Assembly (NCBI GenBank): GCA_963799815.1
Contig: CAWCYG010000006.1
Coordinates: forward strand, 62,001 to 126,000
DNA length: 64,000 bases
Origin: JBDTSW01 sp963799815
Lineage (GTDB): Bacteria > Actinomycetota > Thermoleophilia > Solirubrobacterales > 70-9
Direction: 5' to 3'
Shown one piece after another: positions 40,595 through 49,714 of the stretch. Position 1 is the stretch's first letter. Each line of letters starts with the position of its first letter. The notes below the pieces were generated by a model. The model worked only from the letters and a program-made list of their open reading frames with translations. It was not told the origin of the DNA and made no database searches. A program made the position numbers and the translations under genes.

Positions 40595-42154
40595 CTACCC
40601 GTACGCCACCGCCCCTCCGCGCCTGAGGTCACCCCCGCCCTGGAGCGCACCGGTCTCGAGGTCTCGTGAGACCGCGTGCACACCGCCGAAGAAGACGTTC
40701 AGGCGCGGCCAGCGCACGACCTCATAGCCACGAGCCTCGAGATGGCTGAGCACCTCGGGATCGACTCCCGGCTCGGCCTGTACGACGCCCTCCTCGACGT
40801 GCACACGGGGAGCGACGACCGCCTCGTCGACCGGGTTGCCCTGCCCGACCAGCCTGATGATCGTCTGCAGGATCGCCGAGCGGATGCGATTGGAGCCGCC
40901 GCTGCCAAGCCCGAGCTCGAGCTCGCCGTCGCGCAGGACGACGGTCGGGGACATCATGGAGGGCAGCCGCGTTCCGGGGGCATGCCGATGGAAGCCATGC
41001 GGGTTTAGATCCTGCTCGCCGAGCATGCTGTTGAGGTGAACGCCGGTACCGGGCACGACGAGGCCACAGCCGACCCCGTTGGAGCAGGTGACGCTCGCGC
41101 ACATGCCCTCTGCGTCGACAGCGGTGATGTGGGTGGTCGAGCCGAGCCGCTCATCCGCCGCGAGCGGACCGAGCCCGAGCCGGCGGCGCTCGGCCACCGC
41201 CTTCGCTGTGGCGTCGAGCACCTCCGGGGCGAGGAAGCGGTCGGCGAACCCGGGCGCGAGCAGTCCCGTGAGGAAGTCCTCGGTGCGCATCGACTGCGCC
41301 GCCTCCATCGCCGCCACGACCGACTCCCAGCTCTTCTCGCGGAGCCGGTCGAGCAGGTCGAGGGCGAACACGATCAGGATTCCGCCGGACGAGGGCGGTG
41401 GGTTGGTGAGGATGCGCCGCCCCTCGAACTCGGCCACGACGGGTTCGCGCCAGATCGGCTCGTAGGCGCTCAGATCGTCGCGCCCCAGGGTCCCGCCGCG
41501 TTCGACGATCCAATCGGAGAGCCGGTCCGCCACCTCGCCGCGGTAGAAGGGCTCGGCCCCGTCGGCGCCAAGCCTCTCGATCGCGTCGCCCAGCTCGGGG
41601 AAACGAAAGAGGTCGTCCTCGCCGAGGATGCGCCCCTGCGGCGAGTAGATCGCCGCCCCCTCCTCGGAGAACGTCAAGACGTCGGCCAGGATCTCGAGGA
41701 AGAACGCCTGCTCGGCGTTGACGCGGACGCCCTCGCGCGCGAGGCGGATCGCGAAGGCGCCGAGCTCCGAGAGCGGCATGCTGCCGAACCGGCGCGAAAC
41801 CTCGGCCAGGCCCACCGGTGTTCCCGGCACCCCTGCGGAGGCGGCGCCGATGTGGAAGACCTGGGTGGTCTCCTCCGTGAAGTGGATCGGGATGGCGACC
41901 AACTCCTCGCTGCGTTCGAGCCCGCCGCGGCCAGGCGCCTCGACGAAGAAGTCGAGCAGCGCGTTCTCGTCGCCCGAGTGGACAAGCACGTATCCGCCCG
42001 CCCCCAGCCCAGTGAGCGGGCTCTCGGTGACGCATGAGGTCAGCACGGCCGCGATCGCCGCGTCGACCGCGTTTCCGCCCGCGCGAAGTGCGGCGGCACC
42101 CGCCTCGGCAGTGAGGGGATGGCCCGCGGCTACCGCACCCCGGGTGGCGGTCAT
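40595..42154 (-). CDS. Gamma-glutamyltransferase family protein
   Basis: 519 residues from the ATG at 42154. An Ntn-hydrolase processed autocatalytically at a Thr in GSTTHITAVDAEG (about residue 336). N-terminal AAGHPLTAEAGAAALRAGGN, GLGAGGYVLVH, and C-terminal SMMSPTVVLRDGELELGLGSGG are typical. No signal peptide is seen, so it may be the cytoplasmic GGT/YwrD-like group. The start is supported by a TACCCT -10 6 nt upstream (42166-42161) lying in the gap after ftsZ; the longer frame overlaps ftsZ and was rejected. Confidence 0.9.
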   Translation of the reverse strand: MTATRGAVAAGHPLTAEAGAAALRAGGNAVDAAIAAVLTSCVTESPLTGLGAGGYVLVHSGDENALLDFFVEAPGRGGLERSEELVAIPIHFTEETTQVFHIGAASAGVPGTPVGLAEVSRRFGSMPLSELGAFAIRLAREGVRVNAEQAFFLEILADVLTFSEEGAAIYSPQGRILGEDDLFRFPELGDAIERLGADGAEPFYRGEVADRLSDWIVERGGTLGRDDLSAYEPIWREPVVAEFEGRRILTNPPPSSGGILIVFALDLLDRLREKSWESVVAAMEAAQSMRTEDFLTGLLAPGFADRFLAPEVLDATAKAVAERRRLGLGPLAADERLGSTTHITAVDAEGMCASVTCSNGVGCGLVVPGTGVHLNSMLGEQDLNPHGFHRHAPGTRLPSMMSPTVVLRDGELELGLGSGGSNRIRSAILQTIIRLVGQGNPVDEAVVAPRVHVEEGVVQAEPGVDPEVLSHLEARGYEVVRWPRLNVFFGGVHAVSRDLETGALQGGGDLRRGGAVAYG

Positions 42155-42160
42155 TGCCGC

Positions 42161-42166
42161 AGGGTA
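42161..42166 (-). promoter_or_regulatory. -10 element of the gamma-glutamyltransferase gene
   Basis: Minus-strand TACCCT, 6 nt before the ATG at 42154 and just downstream of the ftsZ stop; leaderless arrangement. Confidence 0.45.
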
Positions 42167-42173
42167 GACGGCG

Positions 42174-43676
42174 TCAGCGGCTCGGCAGGAACTCGGGCAC
42201 GTCGATCCCCATGTCGCTCGGACGGGTCTCGAAGCTCTTCGCGGTGCCCGCGCGCCGGTCGTCCGGCCGGCGGATGGACGCCGCGGTGCCGACGGCCCGC
42301 CGCTCCTGGGTCGTGGATCCGTCCTTGCGGCGGCCGCGCCCATCGAAGCGCGTGGCGATCACCGTTACCCAGATCTGGTCGGCGAGGCTCTCGTCCACGT
42401 TCGCGCCGAAGATGATGTTGGCATCGGGATGGGCCGCCTCCTGGACGACCTGGGCGGCCTCGCTGACCTCGAGCAGAGTCAGGTCCTGGCCGCCCGTGAC
42501 GGAAAGCAGGATCGAGCGGGCGCCGTCGACCGAGGTCTCGAGCAGGGGCGAGGAGACCGCGCGCTCCGCGGCCCCCTGGGCTCGGTTGTCGCCCGAGCCC
42601 ATGCCGATACCCAGGAGCGCGTGCCCGGCATCCCGCATGGTCGTGCGGACGTCGGCGAAGTCGAGGTTGATGAGCCCTGGAAGCGTGATCAGCTCGGAGA
42701 TCCCCTGCACGCCCTGGCGCAGGACGTCGTCGGCGACCTGGAAGGCGGCGACCATGGTCGTGTTGCGCGCGAGCACGCTCAGCAGGCGCTCGTTGGGCAC
42801 GACGATCAATGTGTCGACCTCGGCGCCCAACGCCTCAATTCCCTCCTCGGCCTGCTTTGACCGACGGGTTCCCTCGAAGCGGAAGGGGCGCGTGACGATG
42901 CCGACGGCGAGGGCGCCCACGTCGCGAGCCAGACGAGCGACGACCGGAGCGGCACCGGTACCGGTACCCCCGCCCGCGCCGGCGGTGACGAAGACCAGAT
43001 CCGAGCCCTTCAGCAGGCGCTTGATCTTGTCCTGCTCTTCGAACGCGGCCTTGTAGCCGAGCTCGGGGTCCGAGCCGGCACCCAGCCCCCGAGCCATGCC
43101 GGAGCCGAGGTGGACGGTGACGTCAGCCGTGGACTGCTGCAGGGACTGAAGGTCGGTGTTGATGGCCATGAACTCCACGCCGGGCAGCTGCGCCTCCACC
43201 ATCCGGTTGACGGCGTTGACACCGGCGCCGCCAACGCCAACGACGCGGATCACGGGCGCATGCGGGCGCGGGGGCCCAGTGGGCGCCTCGTGCTGGTGGC
43301 CCTCGCGGCCGTAGTACGGCGCCTCGGGCTCGGAGCGGTCGTCGAAGATCCTCGAGAGCCGCTGCTTCGCCTCCGGCGGCGCCTCGCTCTCCTCCACCCG
43401 GTAGGCGCGAACGCGCTCGGGATCCGGCGTATCGGAGACCTCTGGGACGGGCCGCTCCGGATGCTCTGGGGGCTCGTAAGACGTCTGTGGCTCGGGCGGC
43501 CCGGTTGGCTCAGGCGCGCTGTCGGAGGCCTCGGGCTCCTCGCGCATGACGCGTGTTTGGTCCTCAGAGCGACCGAGCCTCTCCGGCGGTGCCGGCGGCT
43601 CCTCAGGCTCAACTGTCGAGCGGAACAGGTCCGCGAGGGGACCTTCCCTCATGCTCGCCCGCTTACGCCGTGACAT
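42174..43676 (-). CDS. ftsZ: FtsZ with about 140-residue disordered N-terminal extension
   Basis: 500 residues. The tubulin-like GTPase starts only at about 141 (VIRVVGVGGAGVNAVNRM); the tubulin motif AGAGGGTGTGAAP lies at about 232-244, the T7 loop is LINLDFADVRTTMRD, and the C-terminal peptide IDVPEFLPSR is the FtsA/SepF-binding type. The preceding 140 residues are Pro/Glu/Arg-rich and probably disordered; usual FtsZ has about 10 residues there. Met9 (43652) is an alternative start that avoids the 14-nt overlap with parA. No dcw genes (murG, ftsQ and so on) are adjacent, which is unusual. Confidence 0.93.
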   Translation of the reverse strand: MSRRKRASMREGPLADLFRSTVEPEEPPAPPERLGRSEDQTRVMREEPEASDSAPEPTGPPEPQTSYEPPEHPERPVPEVSDTPDPERVRAYRVEESEAPPEAKQRLSRIFDDRSEPEAPYYGREGHQHEAPTGPPRPHAPVIRVVGVGGAGVNAVNRMVEAQLPGVEFMAINTDLQSLQQSTADVTVHLGSGMARGLGAGSDPELGYKAAFEEQDKIKRLLKGSDLVFVTAGAGGGTGTGAAPVVARLARDVGALAVGIVTRPFRFEGTRRSKQAEEGIEALGAEVDTLIVVPNERLLSVLARNTTMVAAFQVADDVLRQGVQGISELITLPGLINLDFADVRTTMRDAGHALLGIGMGSGDNRAQGAAERAVSSPLLETSVDGARSILLSVTGGQDLTLLEVSEAAQVVQEAAHPDANIIFGANVDESLADQIWVTVIATRFDGRGRRKDGSTTQERRAVGTAASIRRPDDRRAGTAKSFETRPSDMGIDVPEFLPSR

Positions 43677-44829
43677 GAGTCAAAACCTCCCTCGCCAGCT
43701 CACGGTAGTACTCAGCGGCGTTGCCCTTGGGATCGTACTTGAGGACGCTCGAGCCCCTCACGGGTGCCTCCGCGAACTTGATCGCCTTCTTGATCCGCGA
43801 CTTGAAGACCAGATCGCCGAAGTTCTCCTCGAGGATCTCGACGGCCTCCTTCGCGTGCACCGTCCGGGAGTCCAACATCGTCGGCAGGATGCCCTCGATT
43901 TCGACCCCCGGGTTGAGGTTCTCCTTGATCATCTCGAGTGTGTTCTGGAGCTGGACCAGGCCGCGCATCGAGAGGTACTCGCACTGCACCGGCACGATGA
44001 CCTTGTCGGCCGCGGTCAGCGCGTTGATCGTGAGCAGCCCGAGGCTTGGCGGCGTGTCGATGCAGATGAAGTCATAGTCGTCGCCCACCTCGGCGAGCGC
44101 CTTCTCGAGCGAGCGCTCGCGGCCGATCTGAGTGCTCATCGCGATCTCGGCACCGGCCAGATCGATCGAGGAAACCGCGATGTCGACCTCGCGCTTCTGA
44201 ATGATCTCCGAGATGGGCATGCGGTGAACCAGGACGTCGAACATCGACTTCTCGACCTTGTCGGGGTCGATCCCCTGGCTCATCGTGAGGTTCCCCTGCG
44301 GGTCGAGGTCCACGACCAGGACGCGATGCCCTGACTCGGCGAAGGCGACCGCGAGGTTCAGGGTGGTCGTCGTCTTGGCGACGCCGCCCTTCTGGTTGGC
44401 GAAGACGTAGACCTTGGCCTGCCGGCCGTCGCCTCCGGCCTGCTCGGAATGAATAGTGCCCGGCGTGCGCTTCGGCGCGATCACCTGCCCGGCCTCCAGA
44501 CGCCCGGCGTCGGGGTCGGCCACGATCGTGTCCGGATCGAGGGCGGGCTCGACGCGCTCCACCTTGATCTCCGCGTCCGGCTCAGGGACGTCTGTCTCAG
44601 CTGCGGGCTCGGGATCGCCGTCAGGGCCAGGCGGCTCCTCGACGGGCTCGGGCTGGGAGGGGGTCTCGGGCTCCTCGACGGGCGGGGGCGCCGAGGGAGT
44701 CTCGGGCGTCTCGGCGCCGGGACCTGCCACCGTCACCTTCTCGAAGGCCACGGGCTCGTCGTCCGGCGCTGCGCCGTTCGTGTGCACGTCATGTTCTTGA
44801 TCTCGCGATCGGCGGTTGAAAAGACCCAT
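43663..44829 (-). CDS. ParA/Soj-family ATPase with long acidic N-terminal tail
   Basis: 388 residues from the ATG at 44829. Residues 10-135 are Pro/Glu/Asp-rich, low complexity. The ATPase starts at about 138: deviant Walker A QKGGVAKTTTTLNLA (146-160), VVDLDPQGNLTMSQG, Walker B FICIDTPPSLGLL, and VQCEYLSMRGL. Chromosome-partition ParA or a cell-division positioner; no parB lies next to it. Its stop overlaps ftsZ by 14 nt, suggesting coupled synthesis with FtsZ, which has a similar acidic proline-rich tail. Confidence 0.92.
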   Translation of the reverse strand: MGLFNRRSRDQEHDVHTNGAAPDDEPVAFEKVTVAGPGAETPETPSAPPPVEEPETPSQPEPVEEPPGPDGDPEPAAETDVPEPDAEIKVERVEPALDPDTIVADPDAGRLEAGQVIAPKRTPGTIHSEQAGGDGRQAKVYVFANQKGGVAKTTTTLNLAVAFAESGHRVLVVDLDPQGNLTMSQGIDPDKVEKSMFDVLVHRMPISEIIQKREVDIAVSSIDLAGAEIAMSTQIGRERSLEKALAEVGDDYDFICIDTPPSLGLLTINALTAADKVIVPVQCEYLSMRGLVQLQNTLEMIKENLNPGVEIEGILPTMLDSRTVHAKEAVEILEENFGDLVFKSRIKKAIKFAEAPVRGSSVLKYDPKGNAAEYYRELAREVLTHVTA

Positions 44830-44853
44830 TTGAACGCGGTTATTCGCATGTGG

Positions 44854-45849
44854 ATGGGGCTTTCCTTCACGTGCCAGGAAAAGATCGGCCCGGTCGCCCA
44901 TTGCGCGAGAGCTGGCAAGATCGGTTGCCTGCGCGATCTCCTGGACAAGCGGTTGGTCATCGTCACCGGCAAGGGCGGCGTAGGCAAGTCGACGGTCGCG
45001 CTCGCGCTGGGCGTCGCTGCGGCGGAGCGCGGCAAGCGCACGATCGTCGCTGAGGTGTCGGCTCAAGAGCAGCTCTCGCGCGTTTTTCACCGCGCGCAGG
45101 TCGGTTTTCACGAGGTCGAGATGGCGGAGAACCTGTGGGGGATCTCGATCGATCCCGACGAGGCCATGCGTGAATACGTGCTCCTCCAGCTCAAGGTGAA
45201 AGCGATGCGCGACATGCTCTTTCGCTCCAAGGTCTTCACCTACCTGGCCGCCGCGACCCCCGGCCTGCGCGAGCTCGTGACGATCGGGAAGATCTGGGAG
45301 CTCGCTTTGCCGCAGCGCAAGCTGAAGGGTGGTCGGCCGTACGACCTCGTCATCGTCGACGCGCCCGCCACCGGGCACGGAGTCGGGTTTCTGCAGACTC
45401 CGCGCACGTTCGCCTCGATTGCGCGCGTGGGGCCGATCCGCAGCCAGGCGGAGACGCTCGATGCCTTCCTCACCAACCAGCGCAAGACGGGCGTCGCGAT
45501 CGTGGCGCTGCCGGAGGAGATGCCGGTGAACGAGACGGCCTGGCTGGAGGCCGCCCTCACCGATGAGGTTGGGGCATCCGTGGACCGGGTCTACCTGAAC
45601 GGGCTCTACCCGCAGCGCTTCGACCGGCAGGAGGAGGAGCTCCTCGCGCGGAGCGCGGAGAGCGCGGGCGGTTCGGTGCGGGCGGCGTGCCGGGCCGCGG
45701 TCAGCCAGGGCAGCCGGGCAGCGGAGCAAAGAGAGCAGCTCGCTCGCCTCTCGGAGCTCGTGACGGCGCCCTTGACGACGCTTCCCTTCATCTTCGCCGC
45801 CCGCTTGCGTCTGGAGCAGATCCAGACACTCGCCGCGGAGGTGGTCTGA
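44854..45849 (+). CDS. ArsA/GET3-like ATPase, first of a BagAB-type pair
   Basis: Walker A IVTGKGGVGKSTVALALG, AEVSAQEQLSRVF, Walker B-like LVIVDAPATGHGVGFL and a C-terminal helical region. Resembles the first member of the paired anion-transporting-type ATPases Rv3679/Rv3680 (BagA/BagB). The start is uncertain: ATG 44854 (or 44848) gives 331 residues with an extra non-family segment, while the conserved part begins RDLLDKRLVIVTGKGG, preceded by CTG 44929. The next gene overlaps by 1 nt (TGATG). Divergent from parA. Confidence 0.85.
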   Translation: MGLSFTCQEKIGPVAHCARAGKIGCLRDLLDKRLVIVTGKGGVGKSTVALALGVAAAERGKRTIVAEVSAQEQLSRVFHRAQVGFHEVEMAENLWGISIDPDEAMREYVLLQLKVKAMRDMLFRSKVFTYLAAATPGLRELVTIGKIWELALPQRKLKGGRPYDLVIVDAPATGHGVGFLQTPRTFASIARVGPIRSQAETLDAFLTNQRKTGVAIVALPEEMPVNETAWLEAALTDEVGASVDRVYLNGLYPQRFDRQEEELLARSAESAGGSVRAACRAAVSQGSRAAEQREQLARLSELVTAPLTTLPFIFAARLRLEQIQTLAAEVV

Positions 45850-47003
45850 TGCCCGGCGTCGCCGAGCTGCTCGAGGGCAAACGGGTCTGCATCTGCGCCG
45901 GCTCAGGCGGGGTCGGCAAGACGACCACCTCGGCTGCGATCGCAGCCGGCATGGCGGCGCGCGGCAAGAAGGTGGCCGTGCTCACGATCGACCCCGCGCT
46001 CCGACTCGCCGACTCGCTGGGGCTGCCAGAACTCGGGAACACGGAGCGTCAGGTGGACCGCAGGCTGTTCAGCGAGGCCGGCGTCGAGCTTCAGGGCGGC
46101 GAGCTCTGGGCGATGATGCTGGACGCCAAAGCCACCTTCGACGAGGTGGTCCGCCGCCATGCGCCAGACGAGGAGACGCGCGAGCGGATCCTCTCCAACC
46201 GCATCTATCAGCAGCTCTCGAGCGCCCTGGCGGGCTCGCAGGAGTACATGGCCATGGAGAAGCTGTTCGAGATCTGGGCCGAGGATCGCTACGACCTGTT
46301 GGTCCTCGATACGCCTCCCTCCCGCAACGCACTCGACTTCCTGGAGGCCCCACGCAGGCTCACCCAGTTCATCGAGGGCCGTGCCCTACAGGTGTTCCTG
46401 AAGCCAACCGGGTTCGCCACCAAGATCATCGGCGGCGGCACGTCAGTCGCGTTCTCGGTCCTGGGCCGCATCACCGGGGCGGACCTACTCCAGGATCTCT
46501 CCGAGTTCTTTCAGGCGATGAGCGGGATGGTCGGGGGCTTTCGTGAACGAGCCAAGCGGGTCAATGAGCTTCTCGCCGACCCCCAGACGACCTTTCTTGT
46601 GGTCTGCGGGCCACAGGGTGAGCCGATCTCGGAGGCCGTTTACTTTCATCGCAAGCTCGTCGAGGCGCAGCTGCCCTTTGGCGGCGTGATCGTCAACCGC
46701 ATTCATCACGACGAGGAGCTCCAGGAGGATCCCGGCTCTCTGACCGATGCCCTGGTCGGCGAGCTGGGCGATGCCGATCTGGTCGCGCGCGTCGTGGCCA
46801 ACTTCGCGGATTACCAGACCATGGCCTCGCGCGACCGGCGAAACGTTCGTCATCTCGCGAAGGAGATGCGGACGCGAGCTGTGATCGAGGTCCCGAATCT
46901 CGACCACGATGTCCACGACCTCGCCGGGCTTGCCGAGCTCAACCGCTATCTGTTCGCCACCGGCGCCTCCGAGCGCGAGGCGCTTGTGAGCGGTGGGCGC
47001 TGA
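45849..47003 (+). CDS. ArsA/GET3-like ATPase, second of a BagAB-type pair
   Basis: 384 residues from the ATG at 45849, which overlaps the stop of the first ATPase. Walker A CAGSGGVGKTTTSAAIA, VLTIDPALRLADSLGL (the ArsA signature with P-A), MMLDAKATFDEVVRRHAPD and LLVLDTPPSRNALDFLEAP. It lacks the Cys triad expected of arsenite-responsive ArsA. By analogy to BagAB the two likely form a hetero-oligomer involved in envelope permeability or small-molecule tolerance (inference from mycobacteria). Open frame upstream of 45849 belongs to the first gene's region. Confidence 0.9.
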   Translation: MPGVAELLEGKRVCICAGSGGVGKTTTSAAIAAGMAARGKKVAVLTIDPALRLADSLGLPELGNTERQVDRRLFSEAGVELQGGELWAMMLDAKATFDEVVRRHAPDEETRERILSNRIYQQLSSALAGSQEYMAMEKLFEIWAEDRYDLLVLDTPPSRNALDFLEAPRRLTQFIEGRALQVFLKPTGFATKIIGGGTSVAFSVLGRITGADLLQDLSEFFQAMSGMVGGFRERAKRVNELLADPQTTFLVVCGPQGEPISEAVYFHRKLVEAQLPFGGVIVNRIHHDEELQEDPGSLTDALVGELGDADLVARVVANFADYQTMASRDRRNVRHLAKEMRTRAVIEVPNLDHDVHDLAGLAELNRYLFATGASEREALVSGGR

Positions 47004-47015
47004 CGACGCCGGGCG

Positions 47016-48899
47016 CTAGGAAGCGCCGTCGGTGGTGTTGGGCGCGCGCCGGGTGCGGTCGTAGGCGACCTCGCGGATCTCCCAGTCCGTGGTCTCGGGA
47101 GCGGGGAACAGGTTGGCGACGCGAGCCTGAGTCGCCTCGCGCTCGGCGGAATGAAGCTCGAGCAGGCGCAGCACCGGGCTCTCGCCCTCGGCGAGCGGAC
47201 GGTCTCTTCTCGCGCCGTCGTCGACGGAGGGCCCGCTCGTGCGCCCCTGATCGGGTGCCGTCCGTGCGATCCGGACGCGATCCGGCTGGCGAATCACGTC
47301 CACGCGCGGCTCGAAGTTCATGTCATCGTCGTCGAGCCAGATCTCACGCGGGACAACTGGAGCGTCGCGGCCGTATCGCGGTCCGTCGGAATCCGGCGCG
47401 GCCGCCCCCTCCAGGGGAGATTCGTCGAAGGACGGCTGGATGAAATCGGGGCGCTGGCTCACTGGCTCCTCCTCGGTTTGAGTCTCGGTGGTGAGAGGCT
47501 CGGTGGCGAGGACTTGGGTTTCCTCGCCGGTCTCCGCCTCATCGATCTCGGGGTCGTCGACGGGGTCCCACTCGGCCGTCTCGCCGCGCTGAGAGGCGGC
47601 ACCATCGCCGACGGCGAGGCCGTCGGCGAGCAGGATCTCGTCGGCCGTGGCCCGCAGGTCGTTGCCGAGGTGCCCGCAGGCAGCGTCCTTCAGGATCGCT
47701 CTCGCCAAGTCCTCGACCGCGATCGCGGTCTCGGTCGGCGCCGGCGCATCGCGCCCCGCCGCCGGTTCGCCACTCCAAAGCTCGCGCTCGAGGGCGAGGG
47801 CGCGATCGATCACGGACTTGACCTCCGTGCGGCCCTCGGGCTCCGCGCAGAGGGAGGCCACGCGCATCGAGAGGCCGAGCTGGGCGGGGCCGCCCCCCTC
47901 GAGGAGGAATCGCAAAGACAGCAGGTAGTCGTTGAGCGCGTCCATGGCGGCGTTGCGCTCGAGGCCGGCCTCGAAGCGGGCGATCGAGCGATCGAGCCCG
48001 CTGGCTCCTCGCGTGTGGGTGTGGGCGCCCGCGAGGCGAGGTGCGATCGCGCGCGAGAACGCTGCGAGGGTGGGCAACTCGGCCTCGGTGAGGCGATATC
48101 CGCCGGGACGCGGCCTTCCGGCACCGGTGGAGATGCGTCGCCAGCGCCCGCCGCCTGCGCGTGTCCACGCATGGGGGCCGAGGGCAACGCCGCCCTGCTT
48201 GAAGAGTCGAAGCGCGGTGATCAGGCTGCGGAACGCCTCGACGGAGCGTGTGCCCGCATCAGGCAGCTCCTCGCCCACGGCCTCCGGTTCTGTGTCCGCG
48301 TGAACTCGGGTGACGGCGAGGAACGTCGGCTCCCACCCGGCGCCGCCGCCAGCGTCGGGCGTGCGCGCTTCCCCGGGAACGTCGACCGTGTCGCCGCGAA
48401 CGATCGTTGCCGTGGCCAGCTCCACCCGCGTGCCCTGCATTCGCAGGCCTCGCAGGGGAACGACGACCTCGATTTCGCCCTCGGTCGCATCATTGCCCGC
48501 CTGAAGCTCGGAGATCGCGTCGCGCAGACGCACCTTGTCGAGCGAGAAGTCCGTCGAGTCGCGCCAGAGGCGGGCCAGAAACACCACCCCGGCGAGCTCG
48601 GCTCGCTTGCCGGCGTCGCCAGGCGCCTGTACGCCGTTCTCGGCCAGGTACGGCCCGGCGAGCTTCGCCGACTCAATCGCAGCGCAACCAGCTCCGAAGG
48701 AGTCGAGCTCGCGCAGTGCCGGGGCGTACTCGCGGACGAACCTCGCCGTCAGGGGCACGTACCGCGGAAGTGGCGAGCCGGCGCCCGGCTCCTCTACGTC
48801 GTAGGGGATCTCCTCGCCCGAGGCGACGAGCTCGCGAAGCATCTTGGCCGCGTCGCGAGCCATGGCCTCCAGGGCCTCTCGAACCACGAGATCACGCAT
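47016..48899 (-). CDS. Large uncharacterised protein, possibly degenerate HEPN/Apea-like core
   Basis: 627 residues, no signal or membrane segment, no family recognised with confidence. The N-terminal 130 residues are helical. A middle part (about 300-415: RSIARFEAGLERNAAMDALN, YLLSLRFLLEGG, MRVASLCAEP, VIDRALALERELWSG) has the helix pattern of Apea-type HEPN domains, but the RNase R-x4-H motif is not intact. The C-terminal 180 residues are acidic and low complexity, ending in a short conserved-looking motif (VANLFPAPETTDWEIREVAY). Convergent with the ArsA pair. Codon use is native. Function unknown. Confidence 0.75.
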   Translation of the reverse strand: MRDLVVREALEAMARDAAKMLRELVASGEEIPYDVEEPGAGSPLPRYVPLTARFVREYAPALRELDSFGAGCAAIESAKLAGPYLAENGVQAPGDAGKRAELAGVVFLARLWRDSTDFSLDKVRLRDAISELQAGNDATEGEIEVVVPLRGLRMQGTRVELATATIVRGDTVDVPGEARTPDAGGGAGWEPTFLAVTRVHADTEPEAVGEELPDAGTRSVEAFRSLITALRLFKQGGVALGPHAWTRAGGGRWRRISTGAGRPRPGGYRLTEAELPTLAAFSRAIAPRLAGAHTHTRGASGLDRSIARFEAGLERNAAMDALNDYLLSLRFLLEGGGPAQLGLSMRVASLCAEPEGRTEVKSVIDRALALERELWSGEPAAGRDAPAPTETAIAVEDLARAILKDAACGHLGNDLRATADEILLADGLAVGDGAASQRGETAEWDPVDDPEIDEAETGEETQVLATEPLTTETQTEEEPVSQRPDFIQPSFDESPLEGAAAPDSDGPRYGRDAPVVPREIWLDDDDMNFEPRVDVIRQPDRVRIARTAPDQGRTSGPSVDDGARRDRPLAEGESPVLRLLELHSAEREATQARVANLFPAPETTDWEIREVAYDRTRRAPNTTDGAS

Positions 48900-48990
48900 G
48901 AGGCGAGCTTCGCCTGAGCGCGAGTCGCTCCTGCGTCAACGGGCCCTGCAAGCGAGATTGCAGCCGCGGCTGGGGGTGGAGGGCTCGACA

Positions 48991-49239
48991 GCTGGCATTG
49001 AGGGGAATGCCGGGAGGTTGGGCCTCGGCCGGCGCGGTCTTGCGTGGGCGGCGCGGTCCTCGGCTTCGGTCGGGTGGCGCATGGGTCCCACATAGGGGGA
49101 CTGGCGCGCCATGGCGGCGCGTGCTCGGTCCCCGTGGCGCACGAGTCCCGGATAACGGGACCGCGCCGCCCTTGCGAGGCGCATGGACCCGCGCCCACGC
49201 CCGTCGCCCCTCAATGCCCTCACTGCAGTCGTTGTTCGT
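48991..49239. repeat. Locus E: composite element with two 37-nt palindromes and inverted ends
   Basis: Within the 391-nt gap 48900-49290. Left end GCTGGCATTGAGGGG (48991-49005); palindromes at 49075-49111 and 49135-49171 (arms TGGCGC, GTCCCR, loops CATAG and GATAA, SGGGAC); right end CCCCTCAATGCC (49207-49218) and GTTGTTCG (49231-49238). The rest of the gap shows no gene. Confidence 0.85.
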
Positions 49240-49290
49240 CCCGGCACCCGGCCGGGACGGAGGCCGGGAGGGACGAGTCGCCTAATCCGC

Positions 49291-49641
49291 CTACGCCGCT
49301 GCCGCCGTGCGCTCGGCGCGCGTGGGCCGTGGCGTCTCGACCAGCCAGCGGCGGCCGTAGTCGCGCATGTCCTCGATCAAGGGAACGAGCGCTGCGCCCT
49401 TCGGCGTCAGCCCGTACTCAACGCGGGGGGGCACCTCGGGGTAGGTGTGCCGCTCGACGATCCCGTGTTCCTCGAGCGCGCGCAGACGCAGTGAGAGGGT
49501 GCGCGGGCTAATGCCCTGCAGCGATCGCTCCAACTCGCAGAAGCGGCGGGTGCCATCGGCGAGGTCGCGGATCATGAGGAGGGTCCATTTGCCGGAGATG
49601 ATCTCGGCGCAACAACCCACTGGGCAGGGAGACTCGGGCAT
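49291..49641 (-). CDS. HxlR-family transcriptional regulator
   Basis: 116-residue winged-helix DNA-binding protein. The N-terminal CPVGCCAEIISGKWTLLMIR is the HxlR signature; the Cys residues (CPVGCC) suggest thiol redox or electrophile sensing as in related regulators. ELERSLQGISPRTLSLRLRALEEHGIV is the recognition helix region and PPRVEYGLTPKGAALVPLIE the wing. The target is unknown; the pilT gene ends 73 nt upstream on the same strand. No obvious operator dyad was identified. Confidence 0.92.
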   Translation of the reverse strand: MPESPCPVGCCAEIISGKWTLLMIRDLADGTRRFCELERSLQGISPRTLSLRLRALEEHGIVERHTYPEVPPRVEYGLTPKGAALVPLIEDMRDYGRRWLVETPRPTRAERTAAAA

Positions 49642-49714
49642 AGAAAACCGTCCGTTTGCGGGAAGCCTCGACTACGGTGCCTCCCTCGAACCGCGACCGA
49701 GTATAGCTAATGCT

